From: Marisediminitalea lipolytica
GTDB taxonomy: Bacteria > Pseudomonadota > Gammaproteobacteria > Enterobacterales > Alteromonadaceae
DNA: 64,000 bases
Assembly (NCBI RefSeq): GCF_001758465.1
Contig: NZ_MJIC01000010.1
Span: 372,001 to 436,000, forward strand
Reading direction: 5' to 3'
The notes beneath the pieces were generated by a model, which ran no database searches, was not told where the DNA came from, and saw only the letters and a list, made by a program, of their open reading frames with translations. The first letter of the stretch is position 1, and each line of letters begins with the position of its first letter. This document shows, piece by piece, positions 31,870 through 41,677 of the stretch. The position numbers and the translations under genes were made by a program.

Positions 31870-34800
31870 TTGCTGACACTTTATCCCTCAAATAAACTGG
31901 AACATTTAAGCTTTCTTCTGGCCATCTTACTTGACCGGCAACCCGCACAGGGGCTGAGTCAGGACGTGATCCTGGTAGAAAGCCCTGGCATGCAACACTG
32001 GCTCAGTATGGAACTCGCCGCCCAGCGTGGTATTGCCATGAATATCGCTTATCCCTTGCCGGTAAGATTTATGTGGGATACCGCGCGGGCTGTGCTGGGG
32101 GATGAAGCGGTGCCCAAGGAGTCGCCATTTCGCCGTGAAACCTTGCGCTGGCGAATATACGGGCTACTGACCAGCGAAGCAGAGCTGGCCCATCCGGCTA
32201 TGGACAGAGTAAACCATTTTCTGGTCAGGAGTCGTGACAATGGCAGCGGCCAGTTACAAAGTCTGCAACTGGCGGTGGCACTGGCCGATTTACTCGAACA
32301 ATACCTGTTATACCGACCCGACTGGTTGCTAGCCTGGGAACGGCATGAGTCGGTACTGGCAGATGATAACGATGAACGCTGGCAGGCGCATATCTGGCGG
32401 CAACTGGTAAAAGATACGCCATATCATCCCGCACGGCTGCATGAGGAAATGGTGACTGCATTACAGCGCACCGATACCGCAAAGCTCAAAAAATCGTTGC
32501 CATCGCGAATAGTCCTGTTTGCCATTAATACTATGGCACCGCAATTTGTGGCTTTTCTCGACGCGTTAGCCATGCATGTGGATGTGCATTTATTTCATTT
32601 AAACCCCTGCGTAAATTACTGGGGCAACCTGTCAGGCCGGGCTGAGCAAGCCAGAATTTTACGCGAGCAGGGCATTGAGGCCTGGTTAACCCAGTCCCAG
32701 GATAACCCTCTGCTGGCCAATTTAGGTCGCCAGGGACGGGATCTGTTTAACCAGCTCACCGAACTGCAAAGCTACGAAATCAGCGCCTTTGATTTGCCCG
32801 CGCCGGATGAACAAGCCTCGCCACCCACGCTGCTGAGTTCAGTGCAGCAAGATATCCTGCAAGCCAGCGTGGGCAGTAATGACCAGTGCTGGCACGAAGA
32901 CGATAACAGCATCCTGATAAACTCTGCGCACAGCACGCTACGCGAAGTGCAGGCTTTGCACGATTATCTGCTGACCCAACTGGCCATAGATAGCAGCCTG
33001 CAACCTCGCGATGTGCTGGTGATGTGTCCGGCCATTGAAGAGTACGCGCCGGCTATCGAGGCGGTGTTTGCCCGCGTGGGAGTCCAGCGCACAGAAAACG
33101 AAATGTCACCACGCATTCCCTGTACCATTGCCGACCGTTCGCCGTTGGATGCGGACCCGCTGGTTGCGGCTTTTTTGTCGTTGTTATCCTTACCAGACAG
33201 CCGTTTTAGTGTTACCCAGATTGTCGAATATTTAAGTTTGCCGCCGTTACAGCGCAAATTTAGTCTGTCAGAACAGAGTCTTACTGTTATCGAATACTGG
33301 CTTGAACGCGCCAACATTCACTGGGGACTGGATGGTACTCATAAAGCACAGGTCAGCGAGTCGGCCACCCAAAGTGCTATGTACAGCTGGCAGTGGGGAC
33401 TACAACGGTTAATGCTCGGCATGATCAGCGAAGACGCCGTGCAGCTGCTGGATAACTGCGTCACGATTCCCGATGTGGAAGGGCAGGAAAGTGTTGAGCT
33501 GGGGCGGCTGATGCTGGTGATTGAGCAATTACAGGCGCATAACCGTCAGCTAAGTCAGCCGCGTACGGCTGAACAATGGCAGCACTATCTCAATACCCTG
33601 CGTGATGACTGTTTTACCCCCGGGAAGGAAGATATCGACAGTTGGGAAAGCATCGGTAAAGCGATTGCTGATCTGGCTCTGCAATGTCAGCAGGCGGGTT
33701 TTACCGGCGAGCTGAGTCTGGCCGAGGTCAGGGATATTTTAACCAAACGCTTTGCTACGCCAGACGCCGGTAACCACTTTATGACCGGGCAGGTGACCTT
33801 TTGTTCGATGCTGCCCATGCGAAGCATTCCATTTAAAATTATTGCCATTTTAGGCTTGAACGACGGCGATTTCCCGCGTACCAATCCCCCGGGCAGTATC
33901 AACATGATGGCTCGTCATCCTGCGCGCCTGGGCGATCGCTCGCGTCGGCAGGAAGACCGCTACTTGTTTCTTGAAGCCCTGATTTCAGCCCGTGAGGCGT
34001 TGTACCTCAGTTTTCAGGGACGCAGTGCATTAAATAATGCTGAGCGGCAGCCAAGTCTGGTGTTGCAGGAGTTGATGGACTTTATGCATCAGGCTTACCA
34101 ATGGCAACCCGATGCCGTCAGGCAACTGCCATTGCACCCCTTTAGCCCGGCAGTATTTAAAGACAGCTGGCCAAGTTATGCCGGTGGCTGGTTCCGTCTG
34201 GCAAAGCGTATTCTTACGCCGGTGGCAGAAGACCCAGCTCAACTGTTGGAAATTTCCCGGCAGGCCCCCACGCTTCGTCAAATGAGTGTGACCGAGCTGG
34301 CCCGTTGCTTTGACGATCCGCTTGCCTGGCTGGCTAAGCAATTAGGTTTACGGCTGGAGCTGGACAATCGCTTACTGGAAGACAGCGAGCCCTTCGAAAC
34401 CAATAAACTCAGTCGTTATCAGTTTGTCGATGAAGTTGTGGCTAATCATCACGCCACCACTATTAATGAGGTAACCCGGCAATTTTTACTCAGTGGCGAT
34501 CTGCCGGACTCGCCATTAACCCGTCAGGAACTGGACCAGTGGCAGCAGGCCGCTGCCTTACTGGCTCAGGTGATCCCTCAGCAGGATGAGGCCCATTGCC
34601 AGGTTAACACCAGCGGCGAAAACTGGCAGTTGTACGGCAGCTGTTATCGACAGGATGACATGCTGATGTCTTACCATGTTGGTCAGCATCAGATAAGACG
34701 CAGTCTGGTGGCCTGGTTAACAATGTTAACCGCCAACGCGCAGGGCATTGATTTACCCTTAACGCTCTACTATGTGCAGTGGGACAAACAACCCCTCGCA

Positions 34801-35163
34801 CTTAAATCTGAAACCTTTAAGCCGCTGGGCGAAAGTGAAGCCAAAGCACAGTTGAGTCGCTTTATTGCGGCGATTAACGATATTGAACAGCGCCCAACGC
34901 TGCTACACCTGGCTATTGCCGAGGTGTTTTATAAGTTTGCGAACATGACGGATGAGGACGATGACTGGCTTGATTCTGATCAATTGGAGCGGCGCTGGGG
35001 GGGATTAATCGATACTACCGATCCCTATAGTAAACTGGGTGGCAGTGCGTATTTTAACTGGTTTTATCCCACTGCAGTGCCGGTGAGTCAGGTGCCGCTA
35101 ACCCGCCTTGCAGCATTGTATTGTGGATTTTTAAGCCACTATAAAAGGAGTGGCAAAAAATGA
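31870..35163 (+). CDS. recC: RecC, exodeoxyribonuclease V gamma subunit
   Basis: 1097 residues from a TTG at 31870 (AGGAA 10 bases upstream), giving 'MLTLYPSNKLEHL', which aligns with the start of E. coli RecC ('MLRVYHSNRLDVL'). Conserved blocks include 'LVESPGMQHWLSMELA', 'IPCTIADRS', 'FCSMLPMRSIPFKIIAILGLNDGDFPR' and 'LSRYQFVDEVV'. RecC scans for Chi and splits the strands in RecBCD, the double-strand break repair machine. It has the usual RecC length. It overlaps recB by ATGA, and there is no ptrA between recC and recB, unlike E. coli. Confidence 0.95.
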   Translation: MLTLYPSNKLEHLSFLLAILLDRQPAQGLSQDVILVESPGMQHWLSMELAAQRGIAMNIAYPLPVRFMWDTARAVLGDEAVPKESPFRRETLRWRIYGLLTSEAELAHPAMDRVNHFLVRSRDNGSGQLQSLQLAVALADLLEQYLLYRPDWLLAWERHESVLADDNDERWQAHIWRQLVKDTPYHPARLHEEMVTALQRTDTAKLKKSLPSRIVLFAINTMAPQFVAFLDALAMHVDVHLFHLNPCVNYWGNLSGRAEQARILREQGIEAWLTQSQDNPLLANLGRQGRDLFNQLTELQSYEISAFDLPAPDEQASPPTLLSSVQQDILQASVGSNDQCWHEDDNSILINSAHSTLREVQALHDYLLTQLAIDSSLQPRDVLVMCPAIEEYAPAIEAVFARVGVQRTENEMSPRIPCTIADRSPLDADPLVAAFLSLLSLPDSRFSVTQIVEYLSLPPLQRKFSLSEQSLTVIEYWLERANIHWGLDGTHKAQVSESATQSAMYSWQWGLQRLMLGMISEDAVQLLDNCVTIPDVEGQESVELGRLMLVIEQLQAHNRQLSQPRTAEQWQHYLNTLRDDCFTPGKEDIDSWESIGKAIADLALQCQQAGFTGELSLAEVRDILTKRFATPDAGNHFMTGQVTFCSMLPMRSIPFKIIAILGLNDGDFPRTNPPGSINMMARHPARLGDRSRRQEDRYLFLEALISAREALYLSFQGRSALNNAERQPSLVLQELMDFMHQAYQWQPDAVRQLPLHPFSPAVFKDSWPSYAGGWFRLAKRILTPVAEDPAQLLEISRQAPTLRQMSVTELARCFDDPLAWLAKQLGLRLELDNRLLEDSEPFETNKLSRYQFVDEVVANHHATTINEVTRQFLLSGDLPDSPLTRQELDQWQQAAALLAQVIPQQDEAHCQVNTSGENWQLYGSCYRQDDMLMSYHVGQHQIRRSLVAWLTMLTANAQGIDLPLTLYYVQWDKQPLALKSETFKPLGESEAKAQLSRFIAAINDIEQRPTLLHLAIAEVFYKFANMTDEDDDWLDSDQLERRWGGLIDTTDPYSKLGGSAYFNWFYPTAVPVSQVPLTRLAALYCGFLSHYKRSGKK

Positions 35164-38100
35164 GTGCACAGCAGTTAGACGTCATTGACTTACCCCTGGC
35201 GGGCCGACACCTGATTGAAGCGAGTGCCGGAACCGGCAAAACCTTCAACATTACGCGAATTTATCTGCGTTGCCTGCTGGAACAAAAACTCACAGTACAA
35301 CAAATACTGGTGATGACCTTTACCAAAGCGGCCACCGAAGAAATTCGCGGCCGGATAGCCGCCACGCTGCGCGAGGCGCTGGTTTACTGGCATGCCAGAC
35401 GGGAGGGGCAGCAAGCCAAATCCGATCCGGTGCTAAACGCCGTTTATGACCGTCTTGATCCGGACGAAGCCGAGGCGTTATTGCAGGCGGCGCTGCTGGA
35501 GCTGGATGATGCGTCGGTGTTTACCATTCACAGTTTTTGCAACAATGTGCTGGCCGATTTGGCGTTTACCTCAGCTGCGCCGCTGGAACTGGCGCTGGCA
35601 ACCGACACTAAGGCGTTGTATTTACAGGGCTGCGAGGATTTTATTCGTAAAATCAGTCAGGATGATGCCGCGTTTGCTTTGTTGGCCGAATGCGGCTGGC
35701 ATACTCCGGATGCGTTACTCAGTGAGTTTTATTCGCTGTTTGAGTTTGCCGACCGGCCTGAACTGGCCAGTACCGAAACCATAGAACAGCAGTTTGACCA
35801 ACTGCTGGTGCGCCTGGCTGAGCGCTATAAACCTCAGGCCGACGGCATTTATACAACGCTGGTGGATAACGAAGCCTTGTTTATGAGTGCCCTGATTGGC
35901 AAAGACGCTGAACGTGCCCGTGAGTGGCAGGTTATTCTCGACTGGCTGTTTAACGGCCCGTTGTATGAAGTGCCTGAGGAGTTGGGTAAATTTGTTAATG
36001 GCAATCGGTACCGGGCCAAACGAGAGGGCATTGAGCAGGCAAAAGCGATAGTTGAGCCGGTTAAAGACTTGCGTAAAAGCCTTAACGAAGAGGTCGCCGA
36101 CGTATTCAGCAAAAAACAGGCGCTACTGGCCAGATTGCCGGTTTACACGGTGGTGTGTAATGCCGTTGATTTTGTCCGCGACTATGTCAAAAAACAAAAA
36201 CAACGGTTAAATACAGTCGATTTCAATGATCTGATCCGCTTATTAGCCGCGCAAATCGACAGCGCTGACTCGCCATTGTGTCAGCAACTGCGCCAGCGTT
36301 ATCCGGTGGCACTGGTGGATGAATTCCAGGATACCGACGCTGATCAGTATCACATTCTGGCCAATGTCTATGCTGCCCAAAACGAGGACGAGTCACCGCA
36401 AACGACGCTGCTGATGATTGGCGATCCGAAACAGGCCATTTACGGTTTTCGCGGCGGTGATATTTTTACCTATTTACAAGCGGCGCGTCAGGCCCGCTAT
36501 CGATGGGTCATGGACACTAACTGGCGCTCGGTTAAACCCATGGTAGAGGCGTACAATCGCCTGTTTTGGGGCGCGCCAGTCTCTGAACCGGCCCGCGATG
36601 TTTTTCGGTTCGGGATTGGCTATGAGCCGGTCAAAGCCAGTGACGGAGCGAAAGCTGCGGCTATCCCGCTGGTGGACAGTGCGAACGACAGGGCTGCGTT
36701 AACCTTTATTGCCGATGAGCCCCTTGAGGACGACAGCAAGGCAAAGGGCGCAACCCGCTTGCGGCTGGCTAAACAACTCACCAATGAGATTTTGCGCTTG
36801 CTGGCGCAGGCGACCCTTGGCGATCGCGCTGTGTTACCGGCTGATATTGCGATTCTGGTACAAACCGGTACCGAAGCTGATATTGTGCAGAGCGCGTTGA
36901 AGGCGGTTGGCCTGCCGTCGGTCTATTTATCTAACCGTAACAGTTTGTTTGCCAGCTCAGAAGCGGCCGACTTACTGATGGTGCTTAACGCAATCTGGCA
37001 TGCTCACGATCTGCGTTTGGTTAACAGTGTTGTGGCCAGTCCGTTACTGGGCCTTAGTCGCGAACAGATACACACGTTGCTGACCGATGAATATGCCAGC
37101 GACTGGGATCGCCTGTTGATGCAAATTGCCCAGTTGCGTGAGATTTGGACTCGTCAGGGGGTTATGGCACTCATTCTGGGCATGTTGCAAAACAGCTATA
37201 TGCCGCGCGGTGGCGATGCTGAGCGCAGTCTGACCAATTACCAGCACCTTGGTGAAGTACTGGAAGAGGCAGCGCGGACCTATACCCAGCCGGGTCATCT
37301 GCTTAACTGGTTGCACCGTCAGGTGCGCCAGCCAGAGCAGTCCCAGGAGCATATTCAACGGCTGGAAAGTGACGCCAGACTGATTCAGATAGTCACCCAG
37401 CATGGCTCCAAGGGGCTTGAATACCCAATTGTGTTTGTACCCTTTGCCAGTGAGTATCGCGATCCGCTGAGTTTTGGCGGGCGTCAGTCTCAGGTATTGC
37501 GTTTTTATGATAGCGAAACCGCATCACAACGCATGGCATTAGGCGCGCCACCGGCTATCCAGGCACGGGTTAAAAGTGAGGGCGACGCAGAGTCCATGCG
37601 CTTGCTTTATGTGGCTATTACGCGGGCTTCACACCGCTGCTATCTGGGCGTGGCAGAGAGCAAACTCAGTGAACAGTCGGCCCTTGGCACCCTCGTGCGG
37701 CGCGAGGCGTTTAACGACTGGCAGGAGGCAGTTCAGGCCATTGTGAGTGAAGGCGCTGGCCACACGGCAATGCTCACCCACATTGATGAAGTGCCCCTGA
37801 CGCTGGCGCAGGAGCAGGCCGCTGAGCTCAGTTGCCAGACATTCCAGCGCCCACTGGATGACAACTGGCGTTTGTATTCGTTTTCGGCGCTCACCCGCCA
37901 GGTGGCGCATACCAGTTTTCGTCAGCGTGAGGCCGAGTCTTTTAGTGATGGGCCTTCGGTAGCGGTCGCACCGGTTAGCAGCCCGGCCTTGCGTTTTGCC
38001 TTAAAAGCCGGCGCGCAAAGCGGTAATTTGTTACATGATTTACTTGAAGTCACCGATTTCAGTGCCCCCGACTGGCAGGAAAACGGCGTCGCAATAGCCA

Positions 38101-38738
38101 AACGCTACGGCATTGAAGAGACCTCTCACAATGCCTTATTTGAGTGGCTCGAAGAGGTGTTACAAACGCCTCTGGTACTGGAACCGGATGGGGAGGCATG
38201 CTTACAGCTGGCCGATTTACCGCTGTCTGACACCCTGCGTGAAGCTGAGTTTTATTTCCCGCTACAGTCGGCAAACCGCCGTGCGGTTGGTCGGGTATTG
38301 CAGGCTCATCGTGATAGTCTGGCAATCGAAGCGTTACCGGTAGCGCTGGATGGCGTTCAGCTTGATGGCATGATGCATGGCTTTATCGACTTAATTTTTT
38401 GTCATCAGGGGCGTTATTTTGTGGCCGATTACAAGTCGACCTTTTTAGGTGACAAACCTGGTGATTATCACCCGCATAAGCTGTGTCTCAATAACCAGCA
38501 ACATTATTACGATCTGCAGTATCTGATTTACAGTGTGGCTTTGCATCGCTTTTTAGCTCAGCGGATTGAAGACTACGACCCTGATAGTCATTTTGGTGGT
38601 GTAGCGTATTTTTATTTACGGGGCATGTCACCCGATTTTCCGCCGGGCAGTGGGGTGTTTTTTGATCCATTGTCCACCGCATTAATCGAACAAATGGAGC
38701 AGGCTCTGACCGCTAAGGTAACGGAGGGCGCACAATGA
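35160..38738 (+). CDS. recB: RecB, exodeoxyribonuclease V beta subunit
   Basis: 1192 residues. N-terminal UvrD-type helicase: Walker A 'EASAGTGKTFNITRIYLRCLLE' (about 20-41), 'LVMTFTKAATEEI', 'VDEFQDTD', 'LIGDPKQAIYGFRGGDIFTY' and 'QHGSKGLEYPIVFVPF'. C-terminal nuclease: 'GFIDLIF' and 'VADYKSTFLG', holding the Asp and Lys of the DYKS catalytic site, so the nuclease looks active. AAAAGGAG precedes the start, which overlaps the recC stop; the end overlaps recD. Confidence 0.97.
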   Translation: MSAQQLDVIDLPLAGRHLIEASAGTGKTFNITRIYLRCLLEQKLTVQQILVMTFTKAATEEIRGRIAATLREALVYWHARREGQQAKSDPVLNAVYDRLDPDEAEALLQAALLELDDASVFTIHSFCNNVLADLAFTSAAPLELALATDTKALYLQGCEDFIRKISQDDAAFALLAECGWHTPDALLSEFYSLFEFADRPELASTETIEQQFDQLLVRLAERYKPQADGIYTTLVDNEALFMSALIGKDAERAREWQVILDWLFNGPLYEVPEELGKFVNGNRYRAKREGIEQAKAIVEPVKDLRKSLNEEVADVFSKKQALLARLPVYTVVCNAVDFVRDYVKKQKQRLNTVDFNDLIRLLAAQIDSADSPLCQQLRQRYPVALVDEFQDTDADQYHILANVYAAQNEDESPQTTLLMIGDPKQAIYGFRGGDIFTYLQAARQARYRWVMDTNWRSVKPMVEAYNRLFWGAPVSEPARDVFRFGIGYEPVKASDGAKAAAIPLVDSANDRAALTFIADEPLEDDSKAKGATRLRLAKQLTNEILRLLAQATLGDRAVLPADIAILVQTGTEADIVQSALKAVGLPSVYLSNRNSLFASSEAADLLMVLNAIWHAHDLRLVNSVVASPLLGLSREQIHTLLTDEYASDWDRLLMQIAQLREIWTRQGVMALILGMLQNSYMPRGGDAERSLTNYQHLGEVLEEAARTYTQPGHLLNWLHRQVRQPEQSQEHIQRLESDARLIQIVTQHGSKGLEYPIVFVPFASEYRDPLSFGGRQSQVLRFYDSETASQRMALGAPPAIQARVKSEGDAESMRLLYVAITRASHRCYLGVAESKLSEQSALGTLVRREAFNDWQEAVQAIVSEGAGHTAMLTHIDEVPLTLAQEQAAELSCQTFQRPLDDNWRLYSFSALTRQVAHTSFRQREAESFSDGPSVAVAPVSSPALRFALKAGAQSGNLLHDLLEVTDFSAPDWQENGVAIAKRYGIEETSHNALFEWLEEVLQTPLVLEPDGEACLQLADLPLSDTLREAEFYFPLQSANRRAVGRVLQAHRDSLAIEALPVALDGVQLDGMMHGFIDLIFCHQGRYFVADYKSTFLGDKPGDYHPHKLCLNNQQHYYDLQYLIYSVALHRFLAQRIEDYDPDSHFGGVAYFYLRGMSPDFPPGSGVFFDPLSTALIEQMEQALTAKVTEGAQ

Positions 38739-40594
38739 TGTTTACCGATTATAACCAGTGCGCAGCACAGCTGGCTGATATCGAAGCCATCGATTATTTT
38801 TTTGCCCGCGAAATTGCCCAACTCACCCAAAGTGACAATGACACGGCTTTTATGCTGTTACTGGCGCTTAGTCAGGCGCAGCGTATGGGCAACAGTTGCC
38901 TGCTGCTGTCGGAACTTGCCGGGCAGCGGCGTTTTGACCGTGCCGACGAGGACGAAAGCGGCTTTATCTTTGCCGCTCAGGACGTGCTTGCCGAACAGGC
39001 TCAGCTGTTATGCGCCAATGAAAAACTGGCGGGTAAATTACGTTATCACGACGGACGTTTGTACACCGCCCGATACTGGCAGTTTGAGCAGGAACTGGTT
39101 GGCAGAATTGCCGAACGGATGACACCGTTAGCCTTAACCGCAGAGCAAATGAGCCGTTTAACGGCACTCTGGCCTGCGCTTTTTGATGTCACAGCAAGAA
39201 GCACTCAGGACTGGCAGCAGGTCGCTACCGCGCTGTGCGTTAACCGCGTATTCGCAATGCTATCCGGTGGCCCGGGGACCGGTAAAACCTACACTATTGC
39301 ACGCTTGCTAATGGCATTGCAGGTGGCCTGGCAGGGCGAACTTAATATCGTATTGACCGCACCAACCGGGAAAGCAGCCCAGCGTCTTACCGAGTCGGTT
39401 GCTGCTGCTTTAGCCCAGTTTGCTGATGAACCTGCGTTAGCTGGCTATGCGCGTAGTTTAACGCAACCAGCCATGACCCTGCACCGCCTGTTGGGCATGC
39501 CTCGCTGGGGCATTCAAAGCCGCTTTAATCAACACAATCCGTTGGTGGCGGATGTGGTCATTGTGGATGAAAGCTCAATGATTGATTTAGCCCTGATGAC
39601 CCGACTATTCCGGGCGCTGGGCAAAGATACCCGGGTGTTGTTAGTCGGCGATCCCATGCAGTTGCCTTCGGTGGAAGCCGGTAACGTGCTGGGCGATATC
39701 ATTGCAGCCTTTGCAACAGATTCAGATGATGTGGTAGACAGCGCATCACAAAAGCAATTGCATGCTTTGTGTCCGCATTTGCCTGCACTTGCTGTACAGC
39801 AGGAGCTGACTCACCCCACGGTGCACTTTGAGCTGAAGCAGGCCCAGCGTTTCAGTGGGCAGTTGGCCGACGTCGCCAGCGCGGTTAATCTGGGTAGCAT
39901 CGAGGCTATCTGGCCATCACTGCCTGAGCTGAATGCGGCGCAATCGCAGCAGGTAGATGGCGTTGCTCAGTGCGGATTTAACGTTATAGGCCAAGCTTTT
40001 AATACACTGGCCCGACAGTGGTTTGGGTCCATTGCCAGCGCTGAATCGCTGACTGCGGCTATGGCGCAACTGCAGGCGGTAAGGTGGCTGACGCCGTTCA
40101 GACAGGGCGACTGGGGCGCCGACGTTCTCAATCAACGGCTGGAAAAGCTGCTGGCACCTGGCGAACAGCGGGGTTTTTATCGTGGGCGGCCGATAATGAT
40201 TACCGAAAATCATCACGGCCAGCGTTTATATAATGGCGATGTCGGACTTATCTGGCCAGATGAGGCTGGTGTATTAAAAGCCTGGTTTGCTGGCGCTGAC
40301 AACCAGTACCGCGCAATTCCGATTATGCGCTTACCGCGCCACGAAACCGTCTATGCCATGACCATCCATAAGTCTCAGGGCTCAGAGTTTGCCCACCTGC
40401 TGCTGTTTATTCCTGAGGCGCCGTCAAAACAGGCGGCGCAAATTTACAGCCGGGAATTAATTTATACCGGGTTAACCCGTGCCAAACAGGGCGCGGTGCT
40501 GGTCACCCATCAGGCTGCGTTGCAGGCCGTTGTTGCCCGTCGACAACAACGTAAAACCGGCCTGGTAAACAAACTCAGTGTGATTAATCGCTAA
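38735..40594 (+). CDS. recD: RecD, exodeoxyribonuclease V alpha subunit
   Basis: 619 residues. Superfamily 1B helicase: Walker A 'GGPGTGKTYTIARLL' (about 180), 'APTGKAAQRL', 'VDESSMIDLALM', 'LLVGDPMQLPSVEAG', 'MTIHKSQGSEF' and 'YTGLTRAK'. This is the 5'-3' motor of RecBCD. GGAGG is 10 bases before ATG 38735, which overlaps recB's TGA. The 3' end overlaps the minus-strand deacylase gene by 11 bases, so transcripts of the two can interfere. Confidence 0.96.
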   Translation: MMFTDYNQCAAQLADIEAIDYFFAREIAQLTQSDNDTAFMLLLALSQAQRMGNSCLLLSELAGQRRFDRADEDESGFIFAAQDVLAEQAQLLCANEKLAGKLRYHDGRLYTARYWQFEQELVGRIAERMTPLALTAEQMSRLTALWPALFDVTARSTQDWQQVATALCVNRVFAMLSGGPGTGKTYTIARLLMALQVAWQGELNIVLTAPTGKAAQRLTESVAAALAQFADEPALAGYARSLTQPAMTLHRLLGMPRWGIQSRFNQHNPLVADVVIVDESSMIDLALMTRLFRALGKDTRVLLVGDPMQLPSVEAGNVLGDIIAAFATDSDDVVDSASQKQLHALCPHLPALAVQQELTHPTVHFELKQAQRFSGQLADVASAVNLGSIEAIWPSLPELNAAQSQQVDGVAQCGFNVIGQAFNTLARQWFGSIASAESLTAAMAQLQAVRWLTPFRQGDWGADVLNQRLEKLLAPGEQRGFYRGRPIMITENHHGQRLYNGDVGLIWPDEAGVLKAWFAGADNQYRAIPIMRLPRHETVYAMTIHKSQGSEFAHLLLFIPEAPSKQAAQIYSRELIYTGLTRAKQGAVLVTHQAALQAVVARRQQRKTGLVNKLSVINR

Positions 40595-41675
40595 GGGGCA
40601 CTTCAGTAATGTGCTGCTGACGTACGGTATTGGTGGGTTGCTCGTTAATGTCCACAAAATACAGCAGACAGTCAGACTTAGCGATATCACTGCGGGTAGT
40701 GACCATAAAGAATTTGAGCGGACGGGTGACGGTCAGTTCACTGTTGTCAGCGCAAAAATAGTCGCCGAGGTACTCATTTTTTCGTTGACCTGACAGGCGA
40801 AAATGTTCCAGTCGGCAGTGATCTACCCAGCCCAGCACATCACCGGGGCGGGTTATTCCGAAATTGCGTTGTTCTATATCCTGTCGAATAGTCACATTGG
40901 CTCCAAACACCGGGCGCTCGGCATAAGCCAGGCTGGCCTGGCCGTGGATTTCCAGGCGCTTGGGATGTTCCAGCAGTTCCACATCCTGTCGGGGCGTGAA
41001 AATATCCTGAACCGACAGAAACGAACGTAATCCGTTATAGGCGTTAATTGTCGCCAGTTCATCCTGGGCACCGCCAGACTCTATGGTCACCACCGGACAG
41101 CAAAAAGGCACTTCCATCAGCGAACCAAGCTGAATATCGGTATGAATAAACCAACGGGTAAAATGTGAGGCCAGCGCGGAATGCTGAGCACTTAGCCGAC
41201 TCGCCACACTGAACGCTGGGCCACTGCCGGACGTATTATGCACATCAAGAATGGCTTCAGGCGCTAAATCAACCAGATAATCCAGAACAAGTTTGGCTAA
41301 TAAGCCTGGCCGGTCACTGTAGGGCGGTTTAAAACAGCGGTTAATATCGCGCTCACCCGGCAGCGCGCGATGGGTGAATAAAGGCTCGTGCAGAGCTGCT
41401 ATCGCTGAAACCACAATAAACGTGGTATCGGCATAGGGCTCGAAACCTTCTTTAAGTAACCGGTGCAAAGCCTGAAAACCAGAGGGTTCGTTACCGTGCA
41501 GCAGGGTAGTGATGGCGCGTTTACGACGGGTTTTACCCGGCACAAAAATCACCGCCGGACCGTTGAGCTGCTGTAGAAAGGCGATGCTCGAGTCTGGAAT
41601 ACTCTCAGGCTGAGGTGCATTGAGTACCTTGAATTCGGGTAACACAGTTGTGGTGGCTAATTTGCGTTGTCCCAT
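40584..41675 (-). CDS. AstE/AspA-family deacylase (zinc carboxypeptidase fold), copy 1
   Basis: 363 residues from ATG 41675 (GGGAG 5 bases upstream). 'ITTLLHGNEPSGFQAL' holds the zinc His and Glu (HxxE), 'INRCFKPP' resembles the substrate-binding NR region, 'AILDVHNTSGSGPAFS' the second His, and 'VVTIESGGAQDELA' the catalytic Glu. This family removes acyl groups from amino-acid amides (succinylglutamate, N-acetylaspartate). No arginine-catabolism (ast) genes are near, so the substrate is unknown. It begins 2 bases after the GCS2 ligase, so the two form an operon. Confidence 0.85.
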   Translation of the reverse strand: MGQRKLATTTVLPEFKVLNAPQPESIPDSSIAFLQQLNGPAVIFVPGKTRRKRAITTLLHGNEPSGFQALHRLLKEGFEPYADTTFIVVSAIAALHEPLFTHRALPGERDINRCFKPPYSDRPGLLAKLVLDYLVDLAPEAILDVHNTSGSGPAFSVASRLSAQHSALASHFTRWFIHTDIQLGSLMEVPFCCPVVTIESGGAQDELATINAYNGLRSFLSVQDIFTPRQDVELLEHPKRLEIHGQASLAYAERPVFGANVTIRQDIEQRNFGITRPGDVLGWVDHCRLEHFRLSGQRKNEYLGDYFCADNSELTVTRPLKFFMVTTRSDIAKSDCLLYFVDINEQPTNTVRQQHITEVPLSD

Positions 41676-41677
41676 AA

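Noticed and set aside
40584..41675. AstE of the arginine succinyltransferase pathway
   Set aside because: No astA, astB, astC or astD lies nearby, and the partner is a GCS2 ligase; only family-level naming is safe.
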